Assembly: GCA_030693065.1 (NCBI GenBank)
Contig: JAUYBL010000011.1
Coordinates: 1-64,000 of the forward strand
Direction: 5' to 3'
Origin: Methylococcaceae bacterium
GTDB taxonomy: Bacteria; Pseudomonadota; Gammaproteobacteria; Methylococcales; Methylomonadaceae
Length of the DNA: 64,000 nucleotides
Part shown: one piece after another, positions 32,628 to 41,241 of the stretch
Layout: every line of letters starts with the position of its first letter
Numbering within the stretch: the first letter of the stretch is position 1
The notes under the pieces: generated by a model
What the model was told of the DNA's origin: nothing
Database searches by the model: none
What the model saw: the letters and a program-made list of their open reading frames with translations, nothing else
Translations under genes and position numbers: made by a program

Positions 32628-33800
32628 ATGGAATCCTACCCTTCTGAACTGCTACTGATTGCATTCGTAGCAATGCTAGCACCACTTCTGACCGAACTGC
32701 CCAAGGGATTCCGAATACCTGTTGTGGTTCTTGAAATTATCTTAGGTATCTTAATTGGTCCACAGGCATTCAACTTGGCTACTCCTGACGGCATGATCGG
32801 TACTCTGGGAGAATTGGGCTTAACTTTTTTATTGTTCATGGTGGGTCTTGAAATCGATTTCGACAAGATTCGCGGCAGGCCTTTATCCTTGGCAGTCGGC
32901 GGTTGGTTTCTTTCTCTGGCAGTAGCATTGCTTTGCATGTTTTTCTTCAGCGCCATCGGTCTGATCCAGACGCCGCCTTTATTAGCAGCCATCGCGTTAT
33001 CCACGACCGCTGTGGGCATCTTGGCCCCGATTTTGAAAGACCGAGGGGAGTTGAACACCGATTTCGGCAAATATTTGGTTGCAGCGGCAGCGGTCGGTGA
33101 ATTTGGACCTCTTGTTATCATCTCAATGCTGTTGATTCCTTCACATAGTACGTTTGTACATACCTTGTTCATCCTGACTTTTGTCTCTATCGCTTTTGTC
33201 GCGGCCAATATTGCATTAAATGCCCGCCCATCTAAGTTAATTGAATTATTAAAGAAGACGATGCAGAGCAGCGGTCAACTGCCAGTAAGAATTTGTATTC
33301 TGCTGCAGATTCTATTTGTCGCGCTTGCTGCTAAATTCGGTCTGAATATTGTGATGGGTGCTTTTACGGCAGGAATAGTCGTCAGTCTAGCCATAAAAGG
33401 GACGGATGGAGAACTCTTGCGTCATAAGTTGGACGCAATTGGATATGGGTTTTTAATACCTATCTTCTTTATCGTCGCAGGCATGAAATTTGAAGTCAGT
33501 GCCTTATGGTCTGCTCCTCTTGCACCGATTCAAGTAATGCTTTTGTTGCTTTTATTAGTCTTGGTTCGAGGTGTGCCAGTGCTGTTATACAAGAAGGAAC
33601 TGACTCCCGATGAAAAACTACCTTTCGCATTTTATTCTGCTACCGGTTTGCCGCTGATCGTTATCATCAGTGAAATAGGCGTTTCCTCAGGTGTCATGCC
33701 TCCGGACAGGGCGGCAATTTTGGTATGTGCTGGTATGTTGTCGGTCTTGCTATTCCCGATCTTGGCCGTCAAGTTACGAGGGAAATTCAAACTACCTTAA
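32628..33800 (+). CDS. CPA2-family cation/proton antiporter
   Basis: A 390-residue membrane protein with about 12 helices, of the KefB/NhaS-like CPA2 family. Seen: LGELGLTFLLFMVGLEIDFDKI, the helix LAAIALSTTAVGILAP, and NIVMGAFTAGIVVSLA. No C-terminal TrkA-N domain is present, unlike KefB/KefC. Exchanges K+ or Na+ for H+ (ion not fixed by sequence). Its place after the sucrose operon suggests a link to osmotic stress (inference). Confidence 0.88.
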   Translation: MESYPSELLLIAFVAMLAPLLTELPKGFRIPVVVLEIILGILIGPQAFNLATPDGMIGTLGELGLTFLLFMVGLEIDFDKIRGRPLSLAVGGWFLSLAVALLCMFFFSAIGLIQTPPLLAAIALSTTAVGILAPILKDRGELNTDFGKYLVAAAAVGEFGPLVIISMLLIPSHSTFVHTLFILTFVSIAFVAANIALNARPSKLIELLKKTMQSSGQLPVRICILLQILFVALAAKFGLNIVMGAFTAGIVVSLAIKGTDGELLRHKLDAIGYGFLIPIFFIVAGMKFEVSALWSAPLAPIQVMLLLLLLVLVRGVPVLLYKKELTPDEKLPFAFYSATGLPLIVIISEIGVSSGVMPPDRAAILVCAGMLSVLLFPILAVKLRGKFKLP

Positions 33801-33821
33801 TTTATTTTGGTTAATTACTTA

Positions 33822-34026
33822 CAGTTCCTCGGGTGTCCGGTCGATAGGGCGTTTTGTAGTGTTATGTTCTGTCATTGTTTGCGGACGATACTGTCTTAAC
33901 CAGTGTTTTAACGTAAACACGTTGATTTAATTTCTCGACAATACACGCTATCGATTTATCGCCACTTTGTAACAGTTTTTGAATCGCTTGCTCTCTAAAC
34001 ACTTGGTTATATTTTAATGGCACGTC
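33822..34026 (-). pseudogene. Remnant of an insertion-sequence transposase N-terminus
   Basis: The minus strand reads VPLKYNQVFREQAIQKLLQS, then GDKSIACIVEKLN, and after a one-frame shift LKHWLRQYRPQTM and a stop. This is the helix-turn-helix N-terminal part common to IS3-type OrfA proteins. It is frameshifted, has no downstream partner, and its 5' side abuts the 92-bp element at 34029. Confidence 0.6.
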
Positions 34027-34028
34027 TA

Positions 34029-34120
34029 ATACCAATCCCAATAAGTTTTTATTTAAAACCCTCATCCTAACCTTCTCCCGTTGGAGAAGGGATAGTAGAT
34101 GAACTTATTGGGACTGGTAT
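34029..34120. repeat. 92-bp MITE-like element, copy 2
   Basis: Same length and nearly the same sequence as 22773-22864: ends ATACCAATCCCAATAAG and CTTATTGGGACTGGTAT, centre CTTCTCCCGTTGGAGAAGG. It is inserted directly upstream of the transposase remnant. Confidence 0.8.
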
Positions 34121-34165
34121 AACCTCTTTGGTAAACAGTCGTTGATACCTTCCACCTCAAGCTGG

Positions 34166-34576
34166 TTAGCTTATTTCAGCGTCGTTGACTTCCTTAAGAA
34201 ACTGGACAACCCATATTTTGACACGCGGTAAACAGGCATTGAGCGAGTCCTGTTTTTCTGGAATGGCAAAAAAATCGGGCTCATGAAGATAAGGATTGGT
34301 CATTTTGCCAACATCGATAGCATCGTGACTAAGATCAACGATCCGTCCGCCGATAATGTTGTACTGGTGTTCATAGTGGCCGCGGATAAAACCGCCGAAA
34401 ACCTGATTCATGAATAAACTGCCAAACTTACAAGACCCGGAAAGGTCTATAGGCGGACGTATATGCCGCTGAGCTGCTTGTTCACACCATTTTCGGAATA
34501 CAAAGACTTTCGCTTGTGCGAAACGTTCATAGGAATAGGCAAGTTGCGCCTCGCTTTCTACTATCAAGTCAGTCAT
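34166..34576 (-). CDS. Hypothetical protein, possible papain-like fold, nif-region end
   Basis: A 136-residue soluble protein I cannot name. The arrangement DLSGSCKFGSLFMNQVFGG, then HYEHQYNIIGGRIVDLSHD, places a Cys, a His and an Asp in the order of papain-like/YunG-type folds (inference). It lies at the far end of the minus-strand nif genes, 104 bases after the DUF6156 gene. Ribosome site AAGG before the ATG. Confidence 0.6.
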   Translation of the reverse strand: MTDLIVESEAQLAYSYERFAQAKVFVFRKWCEQAAQRHIRPPIDLSGSCKFGSLFMNQVFGGFIRGHYEHQYNIIGGRIVDLSHDAIDVGKMTNPYLHEPDFFAIPEKQDSLNACLPRVKIWVVQFLKEVNDAEIS

Positions 34577-34680
34577 GGTAAGGCCTTAGCAAATTATGTA
34601 GTGGCCCTCGACGGACTGAGGGATGGGTATCAAGTCAGTCAGATCGACTTAAAACAAGCCCGGAGGCGGTTGTTGTCGAC

Positions 34681-34971
34681 TCACACCATCTCCCCCGGCT
34701 TATTAAAACTAAGCTCTCGCTCTTCATCATCTTCAATGATTTTGGCATGCGCTAACACACCGCTATCGTCATATTGATATTGATGCTCGGATTCAACCTC
34801 GCCATAAACCACTTTCTGGCACAGCAGCATTTTGTTATCAGCATCAAAATAGCCGCGGTAATAAGTGTTGCGATTATTTAGACTGGCTTGAGTTATTTCA
34901 TTGACCAGCTTCAGCGGCAGTTTAATGCCACTGTAACTAACGAAATAGCGAACTTCGGTTTCTGGATTCAT
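34681..34971 (-). CDS. DUF6156 family protein
   Basis: A 96-residue soluble protein. The start ETEVRYFVSYSGIKLPLKLV, then NRNTYYRGYFD and KVVYGEVESEHQYQYD, matches a small family often found in nif regions of gammaproteobacteria (DUF6156 as I recall it). Function unknown. The MITE-like element at 34995 lies just upstream. Confidence 0.7.
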   Translation of the reverse strand: MNPETEVRYFVSYSGIKLPLKLVNEITQASLNNRNTYYRGYFDADNKMLLCQKVVYGEVESEHQYQYDDSGVLAHAKIIEDDEERELSFNKPGEMV

Positions 34972-34994
34972 AGTCTGTAGAGCTTAAAAAATAG

Positions 34995-35078
34995 GTATCT
35001 GTTCAGCGCGACAGTTTTCCCCTCACCCTACCCTTTCCCACTGTAGAGGGTCTGTTGTGCTTCGCGCTGAATAGTTAC
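34995..35078. repeat. Inverted-repeat element, copy 2 (short)
   Basis: Ends GTATCTGTTCAGCGCGACA and the near-complement GCGCTGAATAGTTAC, as in 30417-30585. Its right end overlaps the stop codon of the gene at 35075-35374, so the element supplies that stop. Confidence 0.7.
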
Positions 35079-35374
35079 GAAAATAAATGGATAGAGATGA
35101 TTTCTATTATTTGATCCAAGTTCAGATTTTCATTTTCACCGACAATATTGTGCGCAGATATAGGATATTTAAGATCTATGCCGTAGCGCGCAGCGCTCTG
35201 ACCAAAAGTGTAAATATAAGCAGCAACACTGGGGTCGTTAAGCGTAGAAAGTTCAATGGCCTGAAAATGCTGTTCTTTAGTATTAAGCGCGAGTGTGTTT
35301 TCGCCATATCGATGCACCAGCTCTAATAATAAGAGTTTGATTGAAATCTCTTTTTCTATCGCCCAGACATTCAT
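35075..35374 (-). CDS. Hypothetical nif-region protein
   Basis: About 99 residues (start MNVWAIEKEISIKLL at 35374, 15 bases after the RseC stop). An earlier ATG at 35464 would overlap RseC by 76 bases. Helical, acidic, no family recognised. The stop TAA is inside the terminal repeat of the element 34995-35078, so the native C-terminus may be longer in relatives. Confidence 0.55.
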   Translation of the reverse strand: MNVWAIEKEISIKLLLLELVHRYGENTLALNTKEQHFQAIELSTLNDPSVAAYIYTFGQSAARYGIDLKYPISAHNIVGENENLNLDQIIEIISIHLFS

Positions 35375-35388
35375 CCCCGTACTCAGGC

Positions 35389-35826
35389 CTAGACCTTCTT
35401 GACGACCACAGGTCGGGCGTAATAATTCAGGATCAGCAGATTTTGTGCTTTGTTGATTAGCCATAAGATCAGTAAAAAGCTTAAGAGACCGCTGCCAGCA
35501 ATCCATGCATCGGCGAACTCGGCATTATCTGCCAGCCACCAGTCGGCAATGCCAGCCCCTGTGAACAAACCAATCAATGGCAGCAGATACAACAGTAAAG
35601 AGGCACGCAGCAGCAAGTTTTCATCGATAGCGACCATGACTTGATCGCCGGTTTTTAGTTGCATATCGCAATCGACCGGTACTGACTTTTTCTTAAGTAC
35701 ACTGCCGATGGCGTTGGTGGTACACGATGCATTTTGTAGGCATCCGCCGCATGCACTGTTGGTTCCGGCTTCAACCCAAACCTGATGGTTTTCAATTTTG
35801 ACTACAACCGCTAGTTCTTCAATCAT
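35389..35826 (-). CDS. RseC/MucC-like membrane protein
   Basis: About 145 residues. The N-terminal soluble part has the cysteine cluster CGGCLQNASC of the RseC family; two helices follow (LLLYLLPLIGLFTGAGIADW and a second near 105-130). RseC homologs are linked to SoxR reduction through Rsx/Rnf complexes, which suits a neighbourhood with rnf genes. It lies 10 bases after the Rieske gene. Confidence 0.82.
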   Translation of the reverse strand: MIEELAVVVKIENHQVWVEAGTNSACGGCLQNASCTTNAIGSVLKKKSVPVDCDMQLKTGDQVMVAIDENLLLRASLLLYLLPLIGLFTGAGIADWWLADNAEFADAWIAGSGLLSFLLILWLINKAQNLLILNYYARPVVVKKV

Positions 35827-35836
35827 CGCTTCACTT

Positions 35837-36202
35837 TTAATCAATAAGGGTCAGATGTTTTTCGGCAAAATACAGCGTGCCATCTACTTCCTCCAAACGC
35901 AGCGCTTGCAATCGTTGCCCTAAACACACCGGACTTTGGCATTCGCCGGTTTTAGGATCAAAAATAAAGCCATGCATTGAGCAACGCAGGTATTGTCCGG
36001 TGTCATCAAAGATTGCATCTTGCTCGCAATTCAATGGCCGATGCATGTGCATGCAATGGTTGATGTACGCATAGGCAATGCCTTCAAACGTGAAAATAAT
36101 TGCTGATGTCGGCAGTTTCTTGAAAAGAATATTCCGCGTCAAATAACTTGCTTCGCTCAGTTCTCGACGCGTGCAGGCTGGCTTTAATTTGTCGATTGCC
36201 AT
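35837..36202 (-). CDS. Rieske [2Fe-2S] ferredoxin-type protein
   Basis: A 121-residue single-domain Rieske protein. The ligands are CMHMHRPL and CSMHGFIFD, two Cys and two His as in the C-x-H and C-x2-H motifs. Similar small Rieske proteins occur next to nif genes and may give or take electrons. Downstream of nifF on the same strand, separated by a palindromic repeat. Confidence 0.85.
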   Translation of the reverse strand: MAIDKLKPACTRRELSEASYLTRNILFKKLPTSAIIFTFEGIAYAYINHCMHMHRPLNCEQDAIFDDTGQYLRCSMHGFIFDPKTGECQSPVCLGQRLQALRLEEVDGTLYFAEKHLTLID

Positions 36203-36223
36203 GGTTAATCAAGCGCAAGTCAC

Positions 36224-36355
36224 GTAGGTTGGGTACGACTGCATGGATGCAGGAGGTAGAGCAACGCACGGAGCAGTTGCCGAGAGGCGGTAGCCGAAAC
36301 CCAACATGGGGCTCCAATAACGTTGGGTTTCGGCTACCGCCTCTACCCAACCTAC
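36224..36355. repeat. Palindromic repeat between Rieske gene and nifF
   Basis: GTAGGTTGGGT at one side and ACCCAACCTAC at the other, with an inner inverted pair around GGCGGTAGCCGAAACCCAAC. One of a family of palindromes with YACCCAACCTAC-type ends. Confidence 0.7.
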
Positions 36356-36360
36356 ACAAG

Positions 36361-36894
36361 TCAAGCCCAAGCCTCCGCCAAATTTGCTAACCATGTTTCA
36401 AGCCTCGTTGGCGTTAGCTCTTTCTGATTTTCCTGATCCAACACTAAGCCAACAAAACGGTCATCAACAATGGCTTTCGATTTACCAAACTTATATCCTT
36501 CAGTTTCCCAAGCCCCGATAATAGTGGCGCCGCATTGTTCAAACTGGTCATACAAATAGAACATGGCATCGACAAATTCATCCGGGTAGCTTTTTTGGTT
36601 TCCTAACCCGTAAATCGCCACTTTCTTGCCGGTAAAATCATGCCCAGCAAGCTTTGGCAAAAACTCTTCCCAGCTTTCGGTGGCGTTGCCGGTTGATAAG
36701 CCTGGCAGTTGGCCTTCCCCGTAAGTCGGTGTGCCTAATATTAAGGTTTCAAAACCCAGTAAGTCTTCAACAGTTGCATTGCGTATATTCACCGGTTTAG
36801 CGGCAATAGCCGAACCCAATGTAGTAGTAATATCTTTTGCAACCCGCCGTGTATTGCCGGTATCCGTGCCAAAAAAAACACCTACTTTAGCCAT
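36361..36894 (-). CDS. nifF: Nitrogenase flavodoxin
   Basis: A 177-residue long-chain flavodoxin. FMN sites: FFGTDTGNTRRVAK (phosphate loop), GTPTYGEGQLPG, and GLGNQKSYPDEFVDAM. It carries electrons to the Fe protein of nitrogenase. ATG at 36894 follows GAGGAAATC and is preferred over the long frame. Next to the glutaredoxin-BolA gene in the nifV-led operon. Confidence 0.93.
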   Translation of the reverse strand: MAKVGVFFGTDTGNTRRVAKDITTTLGSAIAAKPVNIRNATVEDLLGFETLILGTPTYGEGQLPGLSTGNATESWEEFLPKLAGHDFTGKKVAIYGLGNQKSYPDEFVDAMFYLYDQFEQCGATIIGAWETEGYKFGKSKAIVDDRFVGLVLDQENQKELTPTRLETWLANLAEAWA

Positions 36895-36955
36895 GATTTC
36901 CTCACTTAGGCGACTTGCCTTGTTATCAATTACACCAAAGAACGTGTCTTCGATG

Positions 36956-37570
36956 TTAATGCTGTATTTGCAACAAACCAGGATCTTTTTTGGCACTCTG
37001 TAGTGACTGCCATTCTTCCGGTGTATAGGCCTTAACACTGACAGCGTGCAGTTTGCCTGAGGCCAGCGGTTCTTTTAATGTTGCCAACACCAGCTGTTGC
37101 TTCTTTACGATTGATAAATCACCAAATTGCTCGCTTACCACCGAGATCAACAAATCACAGCCTGCGCCGTCGACAATCACTTGTGCATCAGGTATTCCCT
37201 GCTGCACCAGTTGGGCAACTTCCGTTGTGCTCAAGCCTTCGGTGGATTCTGCTTTTTTCGGCATGGCGGCAGTTAATAACGGTAACAAACTGCCGTTGTT
37301 AGCCATTTCTTCAACAATGTCGCAACCACCTACTAGCTCGCCATTAACAAACAATTGGGGGAAAGTTGGCCAATGAGAAATACTCGGCAATTTTTCACGT
37401 ATAAAAGGCGCTTCCAGCACGTTTACATAGGCATAGGGAACCTTGGTCGCATCAAGTATGCCGACAGTCTTGCCGGAAAAACCGCATTGCGGGTTTGCAG
37501 GTATGCCTTTCATGTAAAGGATGATGGGATTTTCTGCCAGTTGCTTGTGGATTTTGTCTTCAGTTTTCAT
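36956..37570 (-). CDS. Monothiol glutaredoxin-BolA fusion protein
   Basis: A 204-residue protein joining two domains. Residues about 1-105 are a CGFS monothiol glutaredoxin (NPQCGFSGKTVGIL; also WPTFPQLFVNGELVGGCDIV). Residues about 115-195 are BolA-like (PDAQVIVDGAGCDLLISVVS, with the cluster His in KLHAVSVKAY). Separate Grx4 and BolA proteins hold a shared [2Fe-2S] cluster; here they are one chain. Located between clpX and nifF, hence likely in nitrogenase Fe-S supply (inference). Confidence 0.92.
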   Translation of the reverse strand: MKTEDKIHKQLAENPIILYMKGIPANPQCGFSGKTVGILDATKVPYAYVNVLEAPFIREKLPSISHWPTFPQLFVNGELVGGCDIVEEMANNGSLLPLLTAAMPKKAESTEGLSTTEVAQLVQQGIPDAQVIVDGAGCDLLISVVSEQFGDLSIVKKQQLVLATLKEPLASGKLHAVSVKAYTPEEWQSLQSAKKDPGLLQIQH

Positions 37571-37662
37571 AAGTTTCTCGTTGTTTAATTATTTTCTTCT
37601 CGTTCCCATTTGCGCACCAGATGGGGTTCGCCATGATGGGTTTCGCTCCCGCTCTACCCATC

Positions 37663-38937
37663 CTACCCCGCCTGCTGCCTGAGCTTGTCTTCTTCTTTCT
37701 TTACCAAGTGAATCTCGCCCTCCCCTTTAACGACATCGGCATCGACAATACATTGCTCAACATCATCGACAGAGGGAATATCAAACATGGTTTTACGTAA
37801 GATTTGCTCCATGATGCTGCGTAAACCGCGGGCACCGGTTTCTCGTTCTATGGCTTTTTTGGCAATTTCAACCAGGGCATCCTGTTCAAACTTCAATTCC
37901 ACGCCTTCGTAAGCAAATAGTTGTTGATATTGTTTTACCAGCGCATTTTTGGGTTCGGTTAACACTTGAATCAATGAATCCACATCCAGCGCTTCCAATG
38001 GCGCTAATACCGGAAAACGGCCAATAAACTCAGGAATCAAACCAAACTTACGTAAATCACTGGGTTGTGTGGCATTGAGCATAGCGTCCAATGTTGGTTT
38101 TTCAGTCTGCTTATTGACCTCGGCATGAAAGCCAATCGCTGAATTAGTCGGCACCAAACGTTTTTCGACATACTTTTCCAAACCTGGAAACGACCCGCCA
38201 GCAATAAACAGAATATTGCGGGTATCGATAGTGGATTCGCCGTCTTTGTTGCGCGAGCCTTTGCCGGAGATTTTTACATGCGAGCCTTCGACCAATCTTA
38301 GCAATGCCTGCTGCACGCCTTCGCCGGAGACATCGCGAGTGCCGGTTTGCGATTCCGGGCTACGGGCGATTTTGTCGATTTCATCGATATAAACGATGCC
38401 CCATTCGGCATTAGCCATATTACCTTCGGCAACATCGAGCAACCGGACCAGGATATTTTCGACATCATCACCAACATAACCGGCTTGCGTTAGCGTGGTG
38501 GCATCGGCCACCACAAACGGCACGCCGACAATTTTTGCCAAGGTGCTGGCCAGCAAAGTTTTGCCTGTGCCCGATGGGCCAATCAATAAAATATTCGACT
38601 TGCCGATCTCAACGTCTTTGTCATATTCACCCAAACCGGCATCTCCACCTTCATGCTTTAGACGCTTGTAATGGTTATAAACCGCCACCGACAATATTTC
38701 TTTAGCCAGATGCTGGCCGATCACGTATTGATCAAGATGCGCTTTAATCTTGGCCGGAGTCGGCAATGGCCCCTGCATTTCGGACAGCTCTTTTTTCCGG
38801 CTCCAGTTGGTCACTACCTGATTGGCTAATAATACGCACGCCCCGCAGATATAGCCTTCCGCACCGGCTATTAAGGGGACTGAGGCAGACTGACCGATGC
38901 CGCAAAATGAACAGTGTTTGATTTCTTTATCAGTCAT
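37663..38937 (-). CDS. clpX: ClpX-type AAA+ unfoldase of the nif cluster
   Basis: A 424-residue ClpX. The N-terminal zinc domain CSFCG and CGAC is seen at 9-35; Walker A is [11 protein letters not shown], the Walker [10 protein letters not shown], and pore loop GYVGDD. Azotobacter carries a nif-linked second clpX after nifM, as here, and it helps turn over nitrogenase assembly proteins. The gene overlaps the end of nifM. Housekeeping clpX is not in the window. Confidence 0.92.
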   Translation of the reverse strand: MTDKEIKHCSFCGIGQSASVPLIAGAEGYICGACVLLANQVVTNWSRKKELSEMQGPLPTPAKIKAHLDQYVIGQHLAKEILSVAVYNHYKRLKHEGGDAGLGEYDKDVEIGKSNILLIGPSGTGKTLLASTLAKIVGVPFVVADATTLTQAGYVGDDVENILVRLLDVAEGNMANAEWGIVYIDEIDKIARSPESQTGTRDVSGEGVQQALLRLVEGSHVKISGKGSRNKDGESTIDTRNILFIAGGSFPGLEKYVEKRLVPTNSAIGFHAEVNKQTEKPTLDAMLNATQPSDLRKFGLIPEFIGRFPVLAPLEALDVDSLIQVLTEPKNALVKQYQQLFAYEGVELKFEQDALVEIAKKAIERETGARGLRSIMEQILRKTMFDIPSVDDVEQCIVDADVVKGEGEIHLVKKEEDKLRQQAG

Positions 38938-39805
38938 GACTGCTTTCTCCCGATTCAGGTATTGGTAAACTGGCTATCCAGGCGCGCTGACAAGTACGCC
39001 GGGCACGTTCTTTCATTAGCTGGCGAATTTTTGGTGTGGCTTTAGCCAGGGACAGAGTTTCAGGCTTGTGTATGCTTTTACATAACACCACATGAAAGCC
39101 AATTTCTGATTGGACAGCATCACTGACTTGCCCGGCCTTCAAGGTAAACAATACTTCATCAAGTTCGGGATACAGCGTGCCGCGTGACACGGTACCCAAT
39201 ACGCCCCCTTGTAATGCGGTTGGACATTCAGAATGCTTTAAGGCCAGATCAGCAAATTTGTGCGGCTTTTTTTGCAGCTTTTCGGCAATTTCCTGAGCAC
39301 GAATTAACGCCATTTCTTCGGTGTTTTCGGGATAATCAGGATTGATGCTAATAAAGATATGACAAACTTCACGCCGCTCAGGACGATTAAATTGCTCGGC
39401 ATGCAGATGGTAATAAATGCCGATTTCCACCTCATTAATATCCGGCGCATTGCGAGCAACAAACTCCAACACGGTATTAACCTTACACTGACGATGCAAG
39501 GCAGCTAGCAAGCTGACGTTATCGAGCTTATTTTTTTCCAGGTCAATTAAAAAAGAATCTTCATCCTGGTAACGATCTCGAATTTCCTGATAGGCCTGCT
39601 GTATTTCCTGATCAGTAATAATGACAGACGCCGCTTCAGGAGTATTCAGCACCCTACTCTCAATTTTGAACTCGTTTAAGGCTTGGATCTTTGCCTGTGT
39701 TAACTCGTCCCCGGCCAATTCAGCAGGTGTCTTTTTGAATAAGCTTAACGCTGCTCTTAGCAAGTTATAAGTTTCCAGCTGAATGGGCTTATCAATTTTG
39801 GTCAT
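38930..39805 (-). CDS. nifM: Nitrogenase Fe-protein maturation isomerase NifM
   Basis: About 291 residues, with a C-terminal parvulin-type prolyl isomerase domain ([45 protein letters not shown]). Required to make active Fe protein (NifH) in Azotobacter and Klebsiella. The start at 39805 lies one base after the nifZ stop, so the genes are coupled. The longer frame would run into nifZ. Confidence 0.92.
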   Translation of the reverse strand: MTKIDKPIQLETYNLLRAALSLFKKTPAELAGDELTQAKIQALNEFKIESRVLNTPEAASVIITDQEIQQAYQEIRDRYQDEDSFLIDLEKNKLDNVSLLAALHRQCKVNTVLEFVARNAPDINEVEIGIYYHLHAEQFNRPERREVCHIFISINPDYPENTEEMALIRAQEIAEKLQKKPHKFADLALKHSECPTALQGGVLGTVSRGTLYPELDEVLFTLKAGQVSDAVQSEIGFHVVLCKSIHKPETLSLAKATPKIRQLMKERARRTCQRAWIASLPIPESGESSHD

Positions 39806-39806
39806 A

Positions 39807-40286
39807 TCAATTCTCTGGTTCAACAAATGTCTCAGGGTGTGCAGGATCAAGCGCTGGCTCTGGTACTTGCAAGACTCGACCCTGAAAAGCAACATGGTAT
39901 TGAATGAGCTGATGGTCTCTGATTACCTTAAAAACCTCGCCATCCGTGCCTTTGGGGAATAATACATTGCCCTTCAGACCTAAATCGATATTGCAAACCA
40001 CCTTGTCCCTGAACTCAAAGCGACTGGGATTCCAAGGCTCATCGCCACCGATCAGCTCTTCCAGTCGACACCCCACCATTCGGTCAACAGACAGGAAATG
40101 CACGGTATAAATCACCTGGTCTTGTAAAAAAGTACCGACATTAAGAATATTGCCGACACTACCCCGACGCACTAACAAAGTACCCACATCCATGCCCGGG
40201 TAAGTGCCGTCATTGCGGACGTTTCTGGTGACCCGAACCGATTCACCGAATTCAAACCGGCCTTCGTCGAATCTATCGGGTTTCAT
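39807..40286 (-). CDS. nifZ: NifZ, P-cluster maturation protein
   Basis: A 159-residue protein with the NifZ core: FEFGESVRVTRNVRNDGTYPG, GNILNVGTFLQDQVIYTVHFL, VGCRLEELIGG. A second, partial repeat (FEFRDKVVCNIDLGLKGNV) is seen in the C-terminal half, as is usual. Acts in forming the second P-cluster of the MoFe protein. Overlaps nifW by four bases. Confidence 0.94.
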   Translation of the reverse strand: MKPDRFDEGRFEFGESVRVTRNVRNDGTYPGMDVGTLLVRRGSVGNILNVGTFLQDQVIYTVHFLSVDRMVGCRLEELIGGDEPWNPSRFEFRDKVVCNIDLGLKGNVLFPKGTDGEVFKVIRDHQLIQYHVAFQGRVLQVPEPALDPAHPETFVEPEN

Positions 40287-40600
40287 GTCTTTATGTCGCT
40301 TAAAGAAACAAATGCGGTTTGTGATGATTCGGCCATTGAAAATACCTTAAACACCTTTTCAGTTTGAGCGTCGGATTCGACAAAATCCTGATAGGCACGC
40401 TGAAGTAGTTTGGTGTACACCGCTCGTTTGGGAACCTCGCTTTCCGGCATCTCATCCCCGGCTTTCTGTAAATAATCATGAAAGCGTTGCAGGATATGCA
40501 AACGATTAACATGCACCACGCTAGGCACATACTCGAGCTGAAAATACTGTAAAAAATCTTCAGCGGATTCTAATTCTTCCAAATCTTCTTCAAAACTCAT
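40283..40600 (-). CDS. nifW: NifW, nitrogenase stabilising protein
   Basis: About 105 residues, small and helical. FEEDLEELESAEDFLQYFQL and VNRLHILQRFHDYL are NifW family stretches. NifW binds the MoFe protein and protects or helps it. ATG at 40600 follows GGAGAAAACCC. Overlaps nifZ by four bases. Confidence 0.92.
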   Translation of the reverse strand: MSFEEDLEELESAEDFLQYFQLEYVPSVVHVNRLHILQRFHDYLQKAGDEMPESEVPKRAVYTKLLQRAYQDFVESDAQTEKVFKVFSMAESSQTAFVSLSDIKT

Positions 40601-40616
40601 GGGTTTTCTCCGGTAA

Positions 40617-40727
40617 TTAAATGGGACCAACTAAAGACACATCCTGACTTAAAAGATAAATAGCCAGAATAACGAAGGCCGCACAGGCCATGATTAACAT
40701 TAATGAATCGCCTTTAACTTTCAACAT
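40617..40727 (-). CDS. 36-residue single-helix membrane peptide in the nif operon
   Basis: Begins MLKVKGDSLMLIMACAAFVI and ends GPI, stop TAA at 40617. One membrane helix (about 9-26) with a positive N-terminus. ATG at 40727 overlaps the end of the TPR gene by 14 bases, a ribosome site GGGAGCAGC precedes it, and nifW follows 16 bases later. These suggest a real, coupled nif gene. I do not know a family. Confidence 0.65.
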   Translation of the reverse strand: MLKVKGDSLMLIMACAAFVILAIYLLSQDVSLVGPI

Positions 40728-41241
40728 GCTGCTGCTCCCAATTTATATCGACTTTACGCTTAACCACTAATTCCAATAATCCTTGTGCGCCAATCCTGTC
40801 CTTACTATCTAAACTCACCAGCTTTTCAAAAATAGCCTGACTCACATCAAGATTGTCCAAACGCATATTCAGGAAGCCAACTGCTTTTAGGGTGAATAAA
40901 TACAACCTGACTTGAGTTAATAATTCGGACGGGGCACCGGTAATATGTGTCAGCTCCAACAGGCGCCAATTTTCCGGAAATGACACCTTTGGTCTAATCA
41001 CCGCCAATGCTTTTGTGGTGATGGCCAATGCATCATCCAGTCGATGTTGGTAGTAATAAAACCGGTTTAATGCCACCAGCACATTCAACGATTCTGGTGC
41101 CAGCGCATACGCTTTCAATAAGGGTTGCTCGGCATCGCCGTCCGCATAATTTTCTGCTGCTGTGGCTATTAATTCTTTAACACCGACAACATCGGGTTCT
41201 TCAAAATACAAACCTTGTGCTTCAAAATCTAACAGATCCAT
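40714..41241 (-). CDS. TPR-repeat protein of the nif cluster
   Basis: A 175-residue helical protein with TPR-like units (LLKAYALAPESLNVLVALNRFYYYQHRLDDALAITTKALA is one, split over two helices). An unnamed TPR-type gene occupies the same place between cysE and nifW in Azotobacter, by my recollection. Probably binds partner proteins; no enzyme motif. It is one base from cysE. Confidence 0.75.
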   Translation of the reverse strand: MDLLDFEAQGLYFEEPDVVGVKELIATAAENYADGDAEQPLLKAYALAPESLNVLVALNRFYYYQHRLDDALAITTKALAVIRPKVSFPENWRLLELTHITGAPSELLTQVRLYLFTLKAVGFLNMRLDNLDVSQAIFEKLVSLDSKDRIGAQGLLELVVKRKVDINWEQQHVES

